DNA of 64,000 nucleotides, taken from positions 216,325 through 280,324 of the forward strand of contig NZ_WUEK01000006.1 in NCBI RefSeq assembly GCF_009823805.1, read 5' to 3'. This DNA comes from Nocardioides flavescens. GTDB taxonomy: Bacteria > Actinomycetota > Actinomycetes > Propionibacteriales > Nocardioidaceae. A program made the position numbers and the translations under genes. Below the pieces are notes generated by a model that ran no database searches, was not told the origin of the DNA, and saw only the letters and a list, made by a program, of their open reading frames with translations. How positions within the stretch are numbered: position 1 is the first letter of the stretch; each line of letters opens with the position of its first letter. Below, one piece after another: positions 25,478-42,440 of this stretch.

Positions 25478-26826
25478 ACGCCGTCCTGCGCCAGGTCAAG
25501 CTCCTCGGCGTCGTCTTCCTCGTCCTCGTGCTGGCCGCGGTCTACCTGACCTACGCGGCGTTCACGAAGAAGTTCGCGTCCTACGAGGTCATCGAGGTCA
25601 AGGCCTCGACCACCGGCCTGCAGCTGCCCTCGCGCGCCGACGTGAAGATCCGCGGCGTCCAGGTCGGCGAGGTGCTGAGCACGGAGGCGACGTCCGACGG
25701 CGCCACCATCGAGGTGGGGCTCTACCCCGAGGACACCCGCGAGATCCCGGCCAACGTCTCGGCCTCGATCGTGCCGAAGACCCTCTTCGGCGAGAAGTAC
25801 GTCTCGCTGATCATCCCCAGCGACCCCGCCACCAAGCCGATCCAGGCCGGGGCGGTCATCCAGCGCACCCAGGTGGCGACCGAGGTCGAGCAGGTGCTCA
25901 ACGACCTCTACCCGCTCCTGGAGAGCATCGACCCGGCCCAGCTCAACGCCACCCTCACCGCGCTGTCGACCGCCCTCGAGGGCCGGGGCGACCAGCTCGG
26001 GCAGAACCTCCAGACCCTCGACGCCTACCTCACCAAGCTCAACCCCGAGCTCCCGGCGCTGGTCGAGGACCTCCGCCTGGCCTCGCAGGTCTCCGACATC
26101 TACGCCGACGTGCTGCCGGAGATCGGCAACGTCCTGCAGAACACCGTCACCACCACCACGACGCTCGAGACGCGCGAGCAGAAGCTCAACGCGCTGCTCA
26201 ACGACGTCTCGGCGTTCAGCGACACCGCGCGCGGCTTCCTCGACACCAACGAGGACAACCTCGTCTCGCTCGGCCAGCTCACCGAGCAGACCGCGACCGT
26301 GCTGGCGCGCTACTCCTCGGAGTTCCCGTGCCTGCTCGGCGGCCTGGTGAACGGCGGCAAGCGGCAGGCCGAGGCGTTCCGCAACTTCACCCTCCACATC
26401 GTGCTGGAGACGATCCCGAACCAGCCGCGCGGCTACACCCCGGCCGACACCCCGGTGCTCGGCGACGACCGCGGCCCCAACTGCCTGGACCTCCCGAGCC
26501 CGCCGGGCACCCAGGAGAACCCCTTCACCGACATCCCGAACTTCAACGACGGCATCAACAGCCCGACCGGCAAGGGCACCTCCCGCGTCGGCACGGCCTA
26601 CGCGCCGACCGACGGGTCTGTCGCCCCCCAGGTCGCGGCGGGCGACCAGCTCGGCGGCTTCGGCGGCTACGCCGGCAGCCCGGAGGAGACGGCGGTGCTC
26701 TCCGAGCTGCTCGCGCCGGGGCTGGGCACGAGCGCCGACGACGTGCCGGACCTCGGCGGGCTGCTGCTCGGCCCGGCGGTGCGCGGCGCGACGGTCTCGA
26801 TCGGGGACGGGGGTGAGACGCCGTGA
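25474..26826 (+). CDS. mceA: Mce family protein, MceA position
   Basis: N-terminal membrane anchor (residues about 8-30), then the MCE domain (ADVKIRGVQVGEVLS ... PKTLFGEKYVSLI), a long helical region (about 145-310), and a disordered Pro/Gly-rich C-terminus. MCE subunits form a periplasmic hexameric tunnel for hydrophobic substrates. 450 residues; it is the first of six. Confidence 0.9.
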   Translation: MNAVLRQVKLLGVVFLVLVLAAVYLTYAAFTKKFASYEVIEVKASTTGLQLPSRADVKIRGVQVGEVLSTEATSDGATIEVGLYPEDTREIPANVSASIVPKTLFGEKYVSLIIPSDPATKPIQAGAVIQRTQVATEVEQVLNDLYPLLESIDPAQLNATLTALSTALEGRGDQLGQNLQTLDAYLTKLNPELPALVEDLRLASQVSDIYADVLPEIGNVLQNTVTTTTTLETREQKLNALLNDVSAFSDTARGFLDTNEDNLVSLGQLTEQTATVLARYSSEFPCLLGGLVNGGKRQAEAFRNFTLHIVLETIPNQPRGYTPADTPVLGDDRGPNCLDLPSPPGTQENPFTDIPNFNDGINSPTGKGTSRVGTAYAPTDGSVAPQVAAGDQLGGFGGYAGSPEETAVLSELLAPGLGTSADDVPDLGGLLLGPAVRGATVSIGDGGETP

Positions 26827-27854
26827 AGCTCTTCGACAAGAAGACCTCGGGCGACCTGGTCAAGCTGATGGTCTTCGTCGTCGTCACCGCGATGGCGACG
26901 GGCCTGCTGATCGTGCTCATCGGCAACCTCACCTTCGGTAGCTCGCGCACCTACAAGGCGGTGTTCAGCGACGCCACCGGGGTGCTGAAGGGCGACGACG
27001 TCCGGATCGCCGGGGTGAAGGTCGGCTCGGTCAAGGACGTCGCGGTCACCGACCGCACCCGCGCGCTCGTGACCTTCTCCGTCGCCGACACCAGCACCCT
27101 CACCGGCGCGACGTTCGCGACGATCAAGTACCGCAACCTCGTCGGCCAGCGCTACATCGCGCTGAGCCAGGAGATCGGCTCGTCCGAGCGGTTGGAGGAC
27201 GGCGCGACCATCCCGCTCTCCCAGACCCAGCCCGCGCTCGACCTCACGGTGCTGTTCAACGGGTTCAAGCCGCTGTTCCAGGCGCTGAGCCCCTCCGACG
27301 TCAACCAGCTGTCCTACGAGATCGTCCAGGTCTTCCAGGGCGAGGGTGGGACGGTCGAGAGCCTGCTCGGCCACACCGCCTCGGTCACCTCCACGCTCGC
27401 CTCGCGCGACCAGGTGATCAGCCAGCTCATCGACAACCTCAACCAGGTGCTCGACCACCTCGGCGACCGCGACCAGCAGCTGAACCGGCTGATCACGACG
27501 TTCCGCACCTTCGTCTCCGGGCTCAAGGACGACCGTGAGGCGATCCTGGGCTCGCTCGACCAGATCTCGGAGCTGTCCGTGCAGACCGCCTCGCTGGTGG
27601 AGGGCGTGCGCTCGCCGCTGGTGGCCGACATCAAGGAGCTGCGCCGGCTCACCGGCAACATCCAGCGCAACGAGGGCGAGCTCGACCGGGCGCTGCAGGT
27701 GCTGCCGATCAAGCTCAACAAGATCGGGCGCACCGCGACCTACGGCTCGTGGTTCAACTTCTACCTCTGCCAGTTCCAGGGACGGGTGAAGCTGCCGGGG
27801 ATCAGCGTCCCGATCACCTACAACACCGGCTCCGAACGGTGTGATCTCGGATGA
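26823..27854 (+). CDS. mceB: Mce family protein, MceB position
   Basis: 343 residues: anchor at about 15-38, MCE domain with GDDVRIAGVKVGSVKDVAV and YRNLVGQRYIALS, then coiled helices (RDQVISQLIDNLNQVLDHL). GTGA overlap with mceA. Two C-terminal cysteines (YLCQFQ, SERCDLG). Confidence 0.9.
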   Translation: MKLFDKKTSGDLVKLMVFVVVTAMATGLLIVLIGNLTFGSSRTYKAVFSDATGVLKGDDVRIAGVKVGSVKDVAVTDRTRALVTFSVADTSTLTGATFATIKYRNLVGQRYIALSQEIGSSERLEDGATIPLSQTQPALDLTVLFNGFKPLFQALSPSDVNQLSYEIVQVFQGEGGTVESLLGHTASVTSTLASRDQVISQLIDNLNQVLDHLGDRDQQLNRLITTFRTFVSGLKDDREAILGSLDQISELSVQTASLVEGVRSPLVADIKELRRLTGNIQRNEGELDRALQVLPIKLNKIGRTATYGSWFNFYLCQFQGRVKLPGISVPITYNTGSERCDLG

Positions 27855-28831
27855 AGCCCTTCCGCGAGCGCAACCCCGTGATCATCGGCGCGATCAGCAT
27901 CGCGCTGCTGCTCGCGCTGCTGGTCGGCGCGTTCCGCGCCCAGGACCTGCCGCTGATCGGCGGCGGCGACACCTACACCGCGGCGTTCCGCGAGGCCGGC
28001 GGCCTCGAGGCCGACGACCCCGTGCGGATCGCCGGCGTCCGCGTCGGCAAGGTGGAGTCGGTCGCCCTCGACGGCGACCAGGTCAAGGTCACCTTCCGCA
28101 TCGAGGACAAGGCCGACTTCGGCAAGGACACCGGCGCCTCGATCCGGATCAACACGCTGCTGGGCGCGATGTACCTCGCCCTCGAGCCGGCCGGCTCGGG
28201 GCAGCTCGCCGCGGGCAGCGAGATCCCCGCGAGCCGCACCACCTCGCCGTACGACGTCGTGCAGGTCTTCGAGGGGCTCGGCAACACCGCCGAGGCGATC
28301 GACACCGATCAGCTCGCCGCCTCGCTCACGACCCTGGCCGACCTGACCCGCAACACCCCCGAGGAGTTCAAGGCCGCGCTGTCCGGGGTCTCGGCCCTGT
28401 CGAGCAACATCGCCGAGAAGAACGAGCGGATCAACACCCTGCTGAAGAACCTCGACCGCGTCAGCACCGTGCTCAACGACCGCGACCAGGACATCGTGGC
28501 GCTGATGAAGGACGCCGACGTGCTGTTCCAGGCCCTGGTGCAGCGCCGCGACTCGATCCACCAGCTGCTGGTCTCGACGTCCGACCTCGCGCAGGAGCTC
28601 AGCGCCCTGGTGCGGCAGAGCCGCGAGGACCTCAACCCGGCGCTGACCCAGCTCAACGACGTGGTGGGTGTCCTGAACAAGAACGAGGACAACATCGACA
28701 ACAGCCTGCGGCTGCTGGCGCCGTTCTACCGCGTCTTCACCAACACCCTCGGCAACGGCCCGTGGTTCGACACCTACATCCAGAACCTGCCGCCGGTGCC
28801 CGACCTCGAGAACGGCGGGGGGCTCGGCTGA
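27851..28831 (+). CDS. mceC: Mce family protein, MceC position
   Basis: 326 residues: anchor at about 10-30, MCE domain with DDPVRIAGVRVGKVESVAL and LLGAMYLALEP, then an extended helical part. ATGA overlap with mceB. Confidence 0.9.
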   Translation: MKPFRERNPVIIGAISIALLLALLVGAFRAQDLPLIGGGDTYTAAFREAGGLEADDPVRIAGVRVGKVESVALDGDQVKVTFRIEDKADFGKDTGASIRINTLLGAMYLALEPAGSGQLAAGSEIPASRTTSPYDVVQVFEGLGNTAEAIDTDQLAASLTTLADLTRNTPEEFKAALSGVSALSSNIAEKNERINTLLKNLDRVSTVLNDRDQDIVALMKDADVLFQALVQRRDSIHQLLVSTSDLAQELSALVRQSREDLNPALTQLNDVVGVLNKNEDNIDNSLRLLAPFYRVFTNTLGNGPWFDTYIQNLPPVPDLENGGGLG

Positions 28832-29979
28832 TGGACGCCACCATGGACAAGGTCAAGCAGTTCGCGATCCCGGTCGTGCTCGTGCTCCTGCTCGCCGCGG
28901 CGGGGATCACGATGCTCAACGAGGACGACTCCAAGACGCTCACCGCGAACTTCCCGCGGGCGATCTCGATCTACGAGGGCAGCGACGTGCGGGTGCTCGG
29001 CGTCAGCGTCGGCAGCGTCGAGAAGGTCGAGCCCTCGGGCACCGACGTCGCGGTCACCGTCCGCTACGACAAGTCGGTCAAGCTGCCGAAGGACGCGAAG
29101 GCCGTCATCGTGGCGCCGTCGATCGTCGGTGACCGCTACGTGCAGATCACGCCGGCCTACTCCGGCGGCCCGACGCTACCCGACGGCTCGACGCTCGCCG
29201 TGGAGGACACCTCGGTGCCGCTCGAGCTCGACCAGATCTACTCCAGCCTCGACGACCTGACCGTCGCGCTGGGCCCCAACGGCGCCAACCGCACCGGGGC
29301 CCTCACCGACCTGCTGCAGACCACCGCGGCCAACTTCGGTGGGCAGGGCGCACAGTTCCACCAGACGATCGACAACTTCTCCCAGCTGAGCGCCACCCTC
29401 GACGACAACAAGGACGAGCTGTTCGACTCCGCCGCCCAGCTCGAGGGGTTCATCAACACCCTGGCCACCAACGACGACACGGTGCGTCAGTTCAACACCT
29501 CGCTCTCCTCGGTCTCCGACGTGCTCGCCGGTGAGCGCCAGGAGCTCGCGGCGGCGCTGAAGAACCTCTCGGTCGGCCTCGGCGACGTCACCACCTTCGT
29601 CAAGGAGAACCGCGAGATCCTCGGCAAGAACATCACCAACATCAACCGGGTCGCCAAGGTGCTGGTCAAGCAGCGCGACGCCCTCGAGGAGACGCTGCGC
29701 ACCGCACCGGTCGCGCTCAACAACCTCGGCGCGACGTACAACCCCCAGGCGGGCACGCTCGACGTCAACGCCAACCTCGGCGAGACCCTCAACCAGGTGA
29801 TCGGCAACCCGGCCGAGCTGCTGTGCGGCATCGTCAACCAGGCCGACGAGTCCGGGCAGCTGTGCAACCTGGTCGACAGCATCCTGCCGCGCTCGGCGCC
29901 GTTCGGCACCGGCACGTCGTACGGCGAGCGGTTCGACCCGACGCTCGGCGGGCTCGTGGCCGCGGAGGAGGCGAAGTGA
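28831..29979 (+). CDS. mceD: Mce family protein, MceD position
   Basis: 382 residues: anchor at about 10-27, MCE domain (SDVRVLGVSVGSVEKVEP ... VGDRYVQITP), helical region, and a C-terminal domain with two cysteines (LLCGIVN, QLCNLVD). Start ATG shares one base with the mceC stop. Confidence 0.9.
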   Translation: MDATMDKVKQFAIPVVLVLLLAAAGITMLNEDDSKTLTANFPRAISIYEGSDVRVLGVSVGSVEKVEPSGTDVAVTVRYDKSVKLPKDAKAVIVAPSIVGDRYVQITPAYSGGPTLPDGSTLAVEDTSVPLELDQIYSSLDDLTVALGPNGANRTGALTDLLQTTAANFGGQGAQFHQTIDNFSQLSATLDDNKDELFDSAAQLEGFINTLATNDDTVRQFNTSLSSVSDVLAGERQELAAALKNLSVGLGDVTTFVKENREILGKNITNINRVAKVLVKQRDALEETLRTAPVALNNLGATYNPQAGTLDVNANLGETLNQVIGNPAELLCGIVNQADESGQLCNLVDSILPRSAPFGTGTSYGERFDPTLGGLVAAEEAK

Positions 29980-31505
29980 GTCGCGGGGGACTGCGCCGGC
30001 TGGCGCACGCGGTCGCCGGGGTCCTCGTCGGCACCCTGGCCCTGAGCGCCTGCGACTTCAGCGTCTACGACCTGCCGCTGCCCGGCGGCGCCGACGTCGG
30101 CGACGACCCGATCACGGTGACGGTGGAGTTCGCCGACGTGCTCGACCTGGTGCCCAAGAGCGCCGTCAAGGTCAACGACGTCACCGTCGGCCAGGTGAGC
30201 GACGTCCGGCTGAAGGGCTACACCGCCGAGGTCACCCTCGAGCTGCGCAAGGACACCGAGCTGCCCGACAACGCGCTGGCCCAGATCCGCCAGACCAGCC
30301 TGCTGGGGGAGAAGTTCGTGTCGCTCTCCGCCCCCGCCGAGGGCGCGCAGGGCCGGCTGTCCGACGGCGACGACATCCCGCTCGACCGCTCCGGGCGCAA
30401 CCCGGAGGTCGAGGAGGTGCTCGGCGCGCTGAGCCTGATCCTCAACGGCGGTGGCATCGCCCAGGCGCAGAGCATCGTCAAGGAGGTCAACAAGGTCCTC
30501 ACCGGGCGCGAGGACGACGTCCGCTCCCTGCTCGACCAGGTCGACACCTTCACCGGCACCCTCGACGACAACAAGGGCGACATCGTCGACGCGATCGAGG
30601 CCCTCAACCGGCTCTCCATCTCGGTGCGCCAGCAGCAGGACAAGATCGACCTCGCCCTCGACGAGCTGCCCAGCGCGCTGACCAGCATCGACGGTCAGCG
30701 CCGCGACCTGGTGAAGATGCTCAAGGCCCTCGACCAGCTCAGCGACGTCGGGGTCCGGGTCATCAACGCCTCCAAGGACGCCACCATCGGCTCGCTGCAG
30801 CAGCTGCAGCCGGTGCTCGCCCAGCTGGCCAACTCCGGTGACGACTTCGTCAACGCGTTCAACGTCTTCCTGACCTACCCCTTCGTCGACGAGGCGGTCG
30901 GCCGCGACCCGCAGGTCGCCCGCAACCTGCACATGGGGGACTACACCAACCTGTCGGTCCAGCTGCAGCTCGACCTCACGCAGGGTCTGCCGACGCTGCC
31001 GGGGCTGCCCACCGAGGTGGTCTGCACCCCGCTCGGCCAGATCCCCGACGTCGGCCCGCTGCCGCCGCTCGACACGCTCTGCGCGGGGGCGATCGACGCC
31101 ATCAACAAGTGCCTGCAGAGCCCGAGCCTGCAGAACTGCCAGGGGCTGCCGAACTTCCTCATCTCCCAGGTCTGCCAGCAGGTCGCGATCCCGGTCCTGT
31201 GCCCCGGCGCGGGCTCGGCCACCCCCGGGGTGCCGCTGCCCACGCTGCCCTCGATCACGCTCCCGTCGATCAGCCTGCCCGGGCTCCCACTGACGTCCAA
31301 CGGGCTGCTGGGCGGCACGCTCAACGGGCTCGGGCTCAACCGGGCCGCGCCCGGCACCGGCACCCAGGTCGACGCGCGCGGACCGACCATGGCCCAGCTG
31401 CAGGAGGTCTACGACCCCGACCTGGTCAACCTGCTCGTGCCGCAGATGGTGACCGGCTCGGGTCAGCAGCAGTCCGGCCAGGGCTCGAAGGGAGCACGCC
31501 AGTGA
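29976..31505 (+). CDS. mceE: Mce family lipoprotein, MceE (LprK-like) position
   Basis: The fifth Mce carries a lipoprotein signal peptide: lipobox LSAC with Cys 26, as is usual for MceE in actinobacteria. MCE domain SAVKVNDVTVGQVSDVRL and LLGEKFVSL, then helices and a long Pro/Leu-rich C-terminal region with several cysteines and repeats of the type LPSITLPSISLPGLPL. 509 residues, the largest of the six. GTG start, GTGA overlap. Confidence 0.92.
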   Translation: MSRGGLRRLAHAVAGVLVGTLALSACDFSVYDLPLPGGADVGDDPITVTVEFADVLDLVPKSAVKVNDVTVGQVSDVRLKGYTAEVTLELRKDTELPDNALAQIRQTSLLGEKFVSLSAPAEGAQGRLSDGDDIPLDRSGRNPEVEEVLGALSLILNGGGIAQAQSIVKEVNKVLTGREDDVRSLLDQVDTFTGTLDDNKGDIVDAIEALNRLSISVRQQQDKIDLALDELPSALTSIDGQRRDLVKMLKALDQLSDVGVRVINASKDATIGSLQQLQPVLAQLANSGDDFVNAFNVFLTYPFVDEAVGRDPQVARNLHMGDYTNLSVQLQLDLTQGLPTLPGLPTEVVCTPLGQIPDVGPLPPLDTLCAGAIDAINKCLQSPSLQNCQGLPNFLISQVCQQVAIPVLCPGAGSATPGVPLPTLPSITLPSISLPGLPLTSNGLLGGTLNGLGLNRAAPGTGTQVDARGPTMAQLQEVYDPDLVNLLVPQMVTGSGQQQSGQGSKGARQ

Positions 31506-32830
31506 TCACCCGCCGCACCAAGGTGCAGCTGCTGGTCTTCGCGATCATCACGCTGCTCGGCGTCAGCTACGTCGGCGCGCGCTACGCCCAGCTCGACCGG
31601 GTCTTCGTCGACGACAGCTACGAGGTGACCGCACAGTTCCCCGACTCCGGGGGCATCTTCGCCGGCGGTGAGGTGACCTACCGAGGCGTGGGCATCGGCC
31701 AGGTCTCGAAGATGGAGCTGACGAAGTCCGGGGTCGACGTCGTCATGAGCATCGACAAGAACTACGACGACATCCCCTCCGACGCGCTCGCCGTCGTCGG
31801 CAACCGCTCCGCCGTGGGGGAGCAGTACGTCGAGCTGCAGCCGCAGCGCGACGACGGGCCCTTCCTGCGCGACGGCTCGGTGATCGAGCAGAAGAACACC
31901 GAGATCCCGATCGCCACCGACAAGCTGCTCACCGACATCTCCGGCACCGTGAGCTCGGTCGACCAGCAGGCGCTGCGGACCACGATCGACGAGCTCGGCA
32001 CGGCGTTCGCGGGCACCGGCGACGACCTGCAGCGCATCATCGACACCGGCGGCGACTTCATCCAGACCGCCGACGCCAACTTCGACCTCACGACGAACCT
32101 GATCCGCGACAGCAACACGGTGCTCACCACCCAGGTCGAGTCCGAGTCGGCGATCCGCAACTTCTCCTCGCAGCTGTCGAAGTTCACCGACGTGCTGGCC
32201 GGCTCCGACCCGGACCTGCGCCGCCTGATCGACAACGGCGGCCCCGCTGCCAACCAGCTGCGGACGTTCCTGGAGGACAACCAGGTCGAGCTGGGCGACC
32301 TGCTCAACAACCTGGTCACGACCGGCCAGATCACGGTCGAGCACCTCGACGGGGTCAAGCAGCTGCTCGTGCTCTACCCCTACGTCGTCGAGGGCGGCTT
32401 CACCGTCGTCGCCAAGTCGCCCGACACCGGGCTCTACGACGCGCACTTCGGGCTCATCATCACCAGCCAGCCGGTCTGCCACCAGGGCTACCAGGGCACC
32501 GACACCCGGCCCCCGCAGGACGGCGAGAACCGCCCGATGAACACCGACGCCCGCTGCACCGAGCCGGCGAGCGAGTCCAACGCCCGCGGTGCGCAGAACA
32601 TCCCGCTCAACCGGGCCGCGCCGGGCTACGACGCCCCGGTCGTCGGCTCCTACGACGAGCAGACCGGGGCCTTCGCCTGGGGCGACCCGGCCGAGCGCTC
32701 CGCACTTGGCGGGGAGCAGGACGACCAGGCCGCCGCGTTGGCGCCCACCGGTAGCGTGGCCCCGCCGACGCTCGGAGAGGAGTCCTGGAAGTGGCTGTTC
32801 CTCCAGCCCCTGACCTCGGGTCGGGAGTGA
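31502..32830 (+). CDS. mceF: Mce family protein, MceF position
   Basis: 442 residues: anchor at about 9-26, MCE domain GEVTYRGVGIGQVSKMEL and AVGEQYVELQP, helical region, then a polar C-terminus ending WLFLQPLTSGRE. GTGA overlaps at both ends. Confidence 0.9.
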   Translation: MITRRTKVQLLVFAIITLLGVSYVGARYAQLDRVFVDDSYEVTAQFPDSGGIFAGGEVTYRGVGIGQVSKMELTKSGVDVVMSIDKNYDDIPSDALAVVGNRSAVGEQYVELQPQRDDGPFLRDGSVIEQKNTEIPIATDKLLTDISGTVSSVDQQALRTTIDELGTAFAGTGDDLQRIIDTGGDFIQTADANFDLTTNLIRDSNTVLTTQVESESAIRNFSSQLSKFTDVLAGSDPDLRRLIDNGGPAANQLRTFLEDNQVELGDLLNNLVTTGQITVEHLDGVKQLLVLYPYVVEGGFTVVAKSPDTGLYDAHFGLIITSQPVCHQGYQGTDTRPPQDGENRPMNTDARCTEPASESNARGAQNIPLNRAAPGYDAPVVGSYDEQTGAFAWGDPAERSALGGEQDDQAAALAPTGSVAPPTLGEESWKWLFLQPLTSGRE

Positions 32831-33558
32831 GCGCGCAGACCACCCAGCGGCAGACCTCCAGGACCTTCCGGCTCGCCCTGCTGGTCGTGCTGCTGGTCCT
32901 TCTCCTCGGCTCGACGGCCGCCGTCGCCTACCTCGCGGCGACCCGCCCCGTGCCCGCCGTCGGGCTGGGCGGGGAGCAGGCGGCGCTGCAGAGCGAGCGG
33001 GAGACGGTGATGTCGCAGGCCGAGCAGTTCATGAAACGGGTCAACACCTACGGCCCGGACCTGCTCGAGGGCGACACCATGCCGAAGTACCGCTCGCTCG
33101 TCGAGGAGGTCATCACCCCGAAGTTCGCCGCGGACTTCGAGAAGAACGTCCCCGCCGCCGAGCAGACCGTCGCCGAGGCGGGGCTGGCGCGCACCTGCGA
33201 GGTCTTCAGCACCGGTGTCTCCTCGATCGACGACGACTCCGCCACCGCGCTCGTCGCCGGCTCCTTCACCAACTCCTACCCGTCCTCCCCGGGCTCCGAC
33301 GACCGGGTCGAGACCGACCCGGCGCCGTTCCGCGTGCAGGTCGACCTGCTCAAGGTGAAGGGGACCTGGCTCGTCGACGACTTCACCCCGCTCACCGGCG
33401 AGACGCCGCAGTCGGGGCTGCCGAGCGGCTCGCCGAGCGAGCTGCCGTCGATCCTGCCCTCGACCGATCCCTCTGCCGACCCCACTGCCGACCCCACTGC
33501 CGACCCCTCGACGGGCGCCACGGGCAGCGCGGAGCCGAGCGGAGGCACGACCCCGTGA
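32827..33558 (+). CDS. Mce-associated membrane protein
   Basis: 243 residues: short cytoplasmic N-terminus, one membrane span (about 15-37), then a periplasmic domain of the Mas/NTF2-like type (QAEQFMKRVNTYGPDLL ... VDLLKVKGTWLVDDFTPL), and a Pro/Ser-rich tail with DPTADPTADPS repeats. Such proteins stabilise Mce complexes in mycobacteria. GTG 32827 is chosen over GTG 32791 because it forms the GTGA overlap found throughout the operon. Confidence 0.82.
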   Translation: MSAQTTQRQTSRTFRLALLVVLLVLLLGSTAAVAYLAATRPVPAVGLGGEQAALQSERETVMSQAEQFMKRVNTYGPDLLEGDTMPKYRSLVEEVITPKFAADFEKNVPAAEQTVAEAGLARTCEVFSTGVSSIDDDSATALVAGSFTNSYPSSPGSDDRVETDPAPFRVQVDLLKVKGTWLVDDFTPLTGETPQSGLPSGSPSELPSILPSTDPSADPTADPTADPSTGATGSAEPSGGTTP

Positions 33559-34346
33559 CCCCGACCTGGTACGACGTCCTCGGCGTCGAGCGAACCGCCT
33601 CGAGCGAGGAGATCCGGGCGGCGTGGCGCGGCGCGATCGCCGACCTCGAGCCGGGGGACCGCCGCTTCCGCTCGCTCAACGAGGCCGCCGAGGTGCTGCT
33701 CGACCAGGAGCGCCGCGCGGCGTACGACGCCGAGCTCGAGCCGGTCGAGGAGCCGGTCGAGGAGCCGGTCGAGGAGCCGGTCGAGGACGGCAGCCCGGTC
33801 GAGGACGACAGCCCGGTCGAGGACGACGCGCCGGCCGAGGACCCGGCGCCGGCGGGCCGGGGCGTGCCGGCCTGGCTGCTGGCCGCCCTCGCCGTGCTGA
33901 CCGCGGTGATGATGGTGGCCGCGGGCTACCTGCTGACCCAGCCCTCCGACGAGGCGATCGCGGAGGCCACCTCGGACGCGCAGTCCACCGCCGAGCGCTC
34001 GGTCGTGACGATCCTGTCCTACGACTACCGCGAGATGGACGCTGACCAGAAGGCCGCCGGCGAGCTGATGACCGCGTCCTACCGCGCCGACTACGACAAG
34101 CTCTTCGCCCAGCTCGCCGCCAACGCCCCGGACCTGAAGGTCGTCGTGAGCTGCGAGGTGATCGCCTCGGGGATCGTGCGCTCGGGCGAGGACCGCGTGC
34201 AGGTGCTCGTCTTCGTCAACCGGCCGACGGAGCGGGCCGACCTGACCACTCCGCGGACCTACCGCGACCAGGTCCGGATCACGATGGTGCGCAGCGGCGA
34301 CGACTGGCTCGTGGACGACATGGAGACCAGCCCGACCGCCTCCTGA
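33555..34346 (+). CDS. J-domain-like protein fused to a Mce-associated domain
   Basis: 263 residues in three parts. Residues 4-60 look like a DnaJ domain (WYDVLGVERTASSEEIRAAWRG ... LNEAAEVLLDQERRAAYD split by a shortened loop), but the HPD tripeptide needed to stimulate DnaK is absent: the loop reads LEPGD. Residues 61-100 are acidic Pro-Val-Glu repeats encoded by a tandem 12-bp repeat. A membrane span (about 105-127) leads to a periplasmic Mas/NTF2-like domain related to the preceding protein. Last gene of the mce operon; GTGA overlap. Confidence 0.8.
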   Translation: MTPTWYDVLGVERTASSEEIRAAWRGAIADLEPGDRRFRSLNEAAEVLLDQERRAAYDAELEPVEEPVEEPVEEPVEDGSPVEDDSPVEDDAPAEDPAPAGRGVPAWLLAALAVLTAVMMVAAGYLLTQPSDEAIAEATSDAQSTAERSVVTILSYDYREMDADQKAAGELMTASYRADYDKLFAQLAANAPDLKVVVSCEVIASGIVRSGEDRVQVLVFVNRPTERADLTTPRTYRDQVRITMVRSGDDWLVDDMETSPTAS

Positions 34347-34490
34347 GGCCGCCTCCTCCGGGCGTGGCTGTGCGCGTTCGGCAGCGAGGTGTGTGGACCG
34401 GTGCGGGGTGGGGTACCACCGGGGTGCTTGACCTCGACGCGACGAACGCCCATCATCGTGGGACGTCGTACGGCGGACACCGGCGCGGTC

Positions 34491-34519
34491 TTGAATGCTG
34501 CCCCTCTGTGCCCTATCGT
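34491..34519 (+). promoter_or_regulatory. Promoter of rpoBC
   Basis: TTGAAT, 17 bp, TATCGT; leader of about 95 nt to TTG 34621. The rest of 34347-34620 shows no gene and no clear terminator. Confidence 0.65.
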
Positions 34520-34620
34520 GGGTCCTTGCGTCTGCCCTCATATGCTCTTCACCCTGTCCGGATGGGTGCGGGAGTGGTCGCCAGACGCCATTCACTCTGC
34601 GATTCGTACGAGGACAACTC

Positions 34621-38130
<3,510 letters not shown>

Positions 38131-38134
38131 GTCA

Positions 38135-38223
38135 GGTGGTTTCGAGACGGGCCTAGCGGCCCTCCTCAACCACCGGTGACGAACCGGTGGTTGAGGAAGT
38201 CGCGCAGCGACTGTCTCGAAACC
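38135..38223. repeat. Family A inverted pair between rpoB and rpoC
   Basis: Left unit stem GGGCC-TAGC-GGCCC; right unit (inverted) AGTCGC-TGC-GCGACT. It begins 5 bp after the rpoB stop and takes up most of the 146-bp gap. Confidence 0.9.
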
Positions 38224-38276
38224 CCCTCTCCGCCCCCCTTTACTGCAGCACCACAGATCTAACGAGGGACACCTAC

Positions 38277-42170
<3,894 letters not shown>

Positions 42171-42187
42171 GTCACCCGCTCGACGCA

Positions 42188-42223
42188 CGACGCCCCCGGC
42201 AGCCTCGGCTGCCGGGGGCGTCG
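42188..42223 (+). terminator. Terminator of rpoBC
   Basis: Perfect 15-bp stem CGACGCCCCCGGCAG against CTGCCGGGGGCGTCG, 6-nt loop, 18 bp after rpoC. Confidence 0.88.
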
Positions 42224-42234
42224 GCGTTGCTGGC

Positions 42235-42328
42235 GGTGGTTGAGGAAGGACGAAGTCCTGTCTCGAAACCACCTGACCGACGGCAGGTGGTTTCGAGACG
42301 GTCGCCAGCGCGACCTCCTCAACCACCG
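42235..42328. repeat. Family A inverted pair after rpoC
   Basis: Tail-to-tail units with inner stems AGGAC-GAA-GTCCT (first) and GGTCGC-CAGC-GCGACC (second), the reverse order to the pairs at 6470 and 60371. Confidence 0.9.
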
Positions 42329-42440
42329 TCGACGCTTCTCAGCAGAAGTTCAGCGCGCACCCGCAACTCCTCTGCACCTTCGCGGATCACACTCGTGACA
42401 GGACGCCGACCACGGCGTCCGAGGTCCTGAGGAGGAGCAG

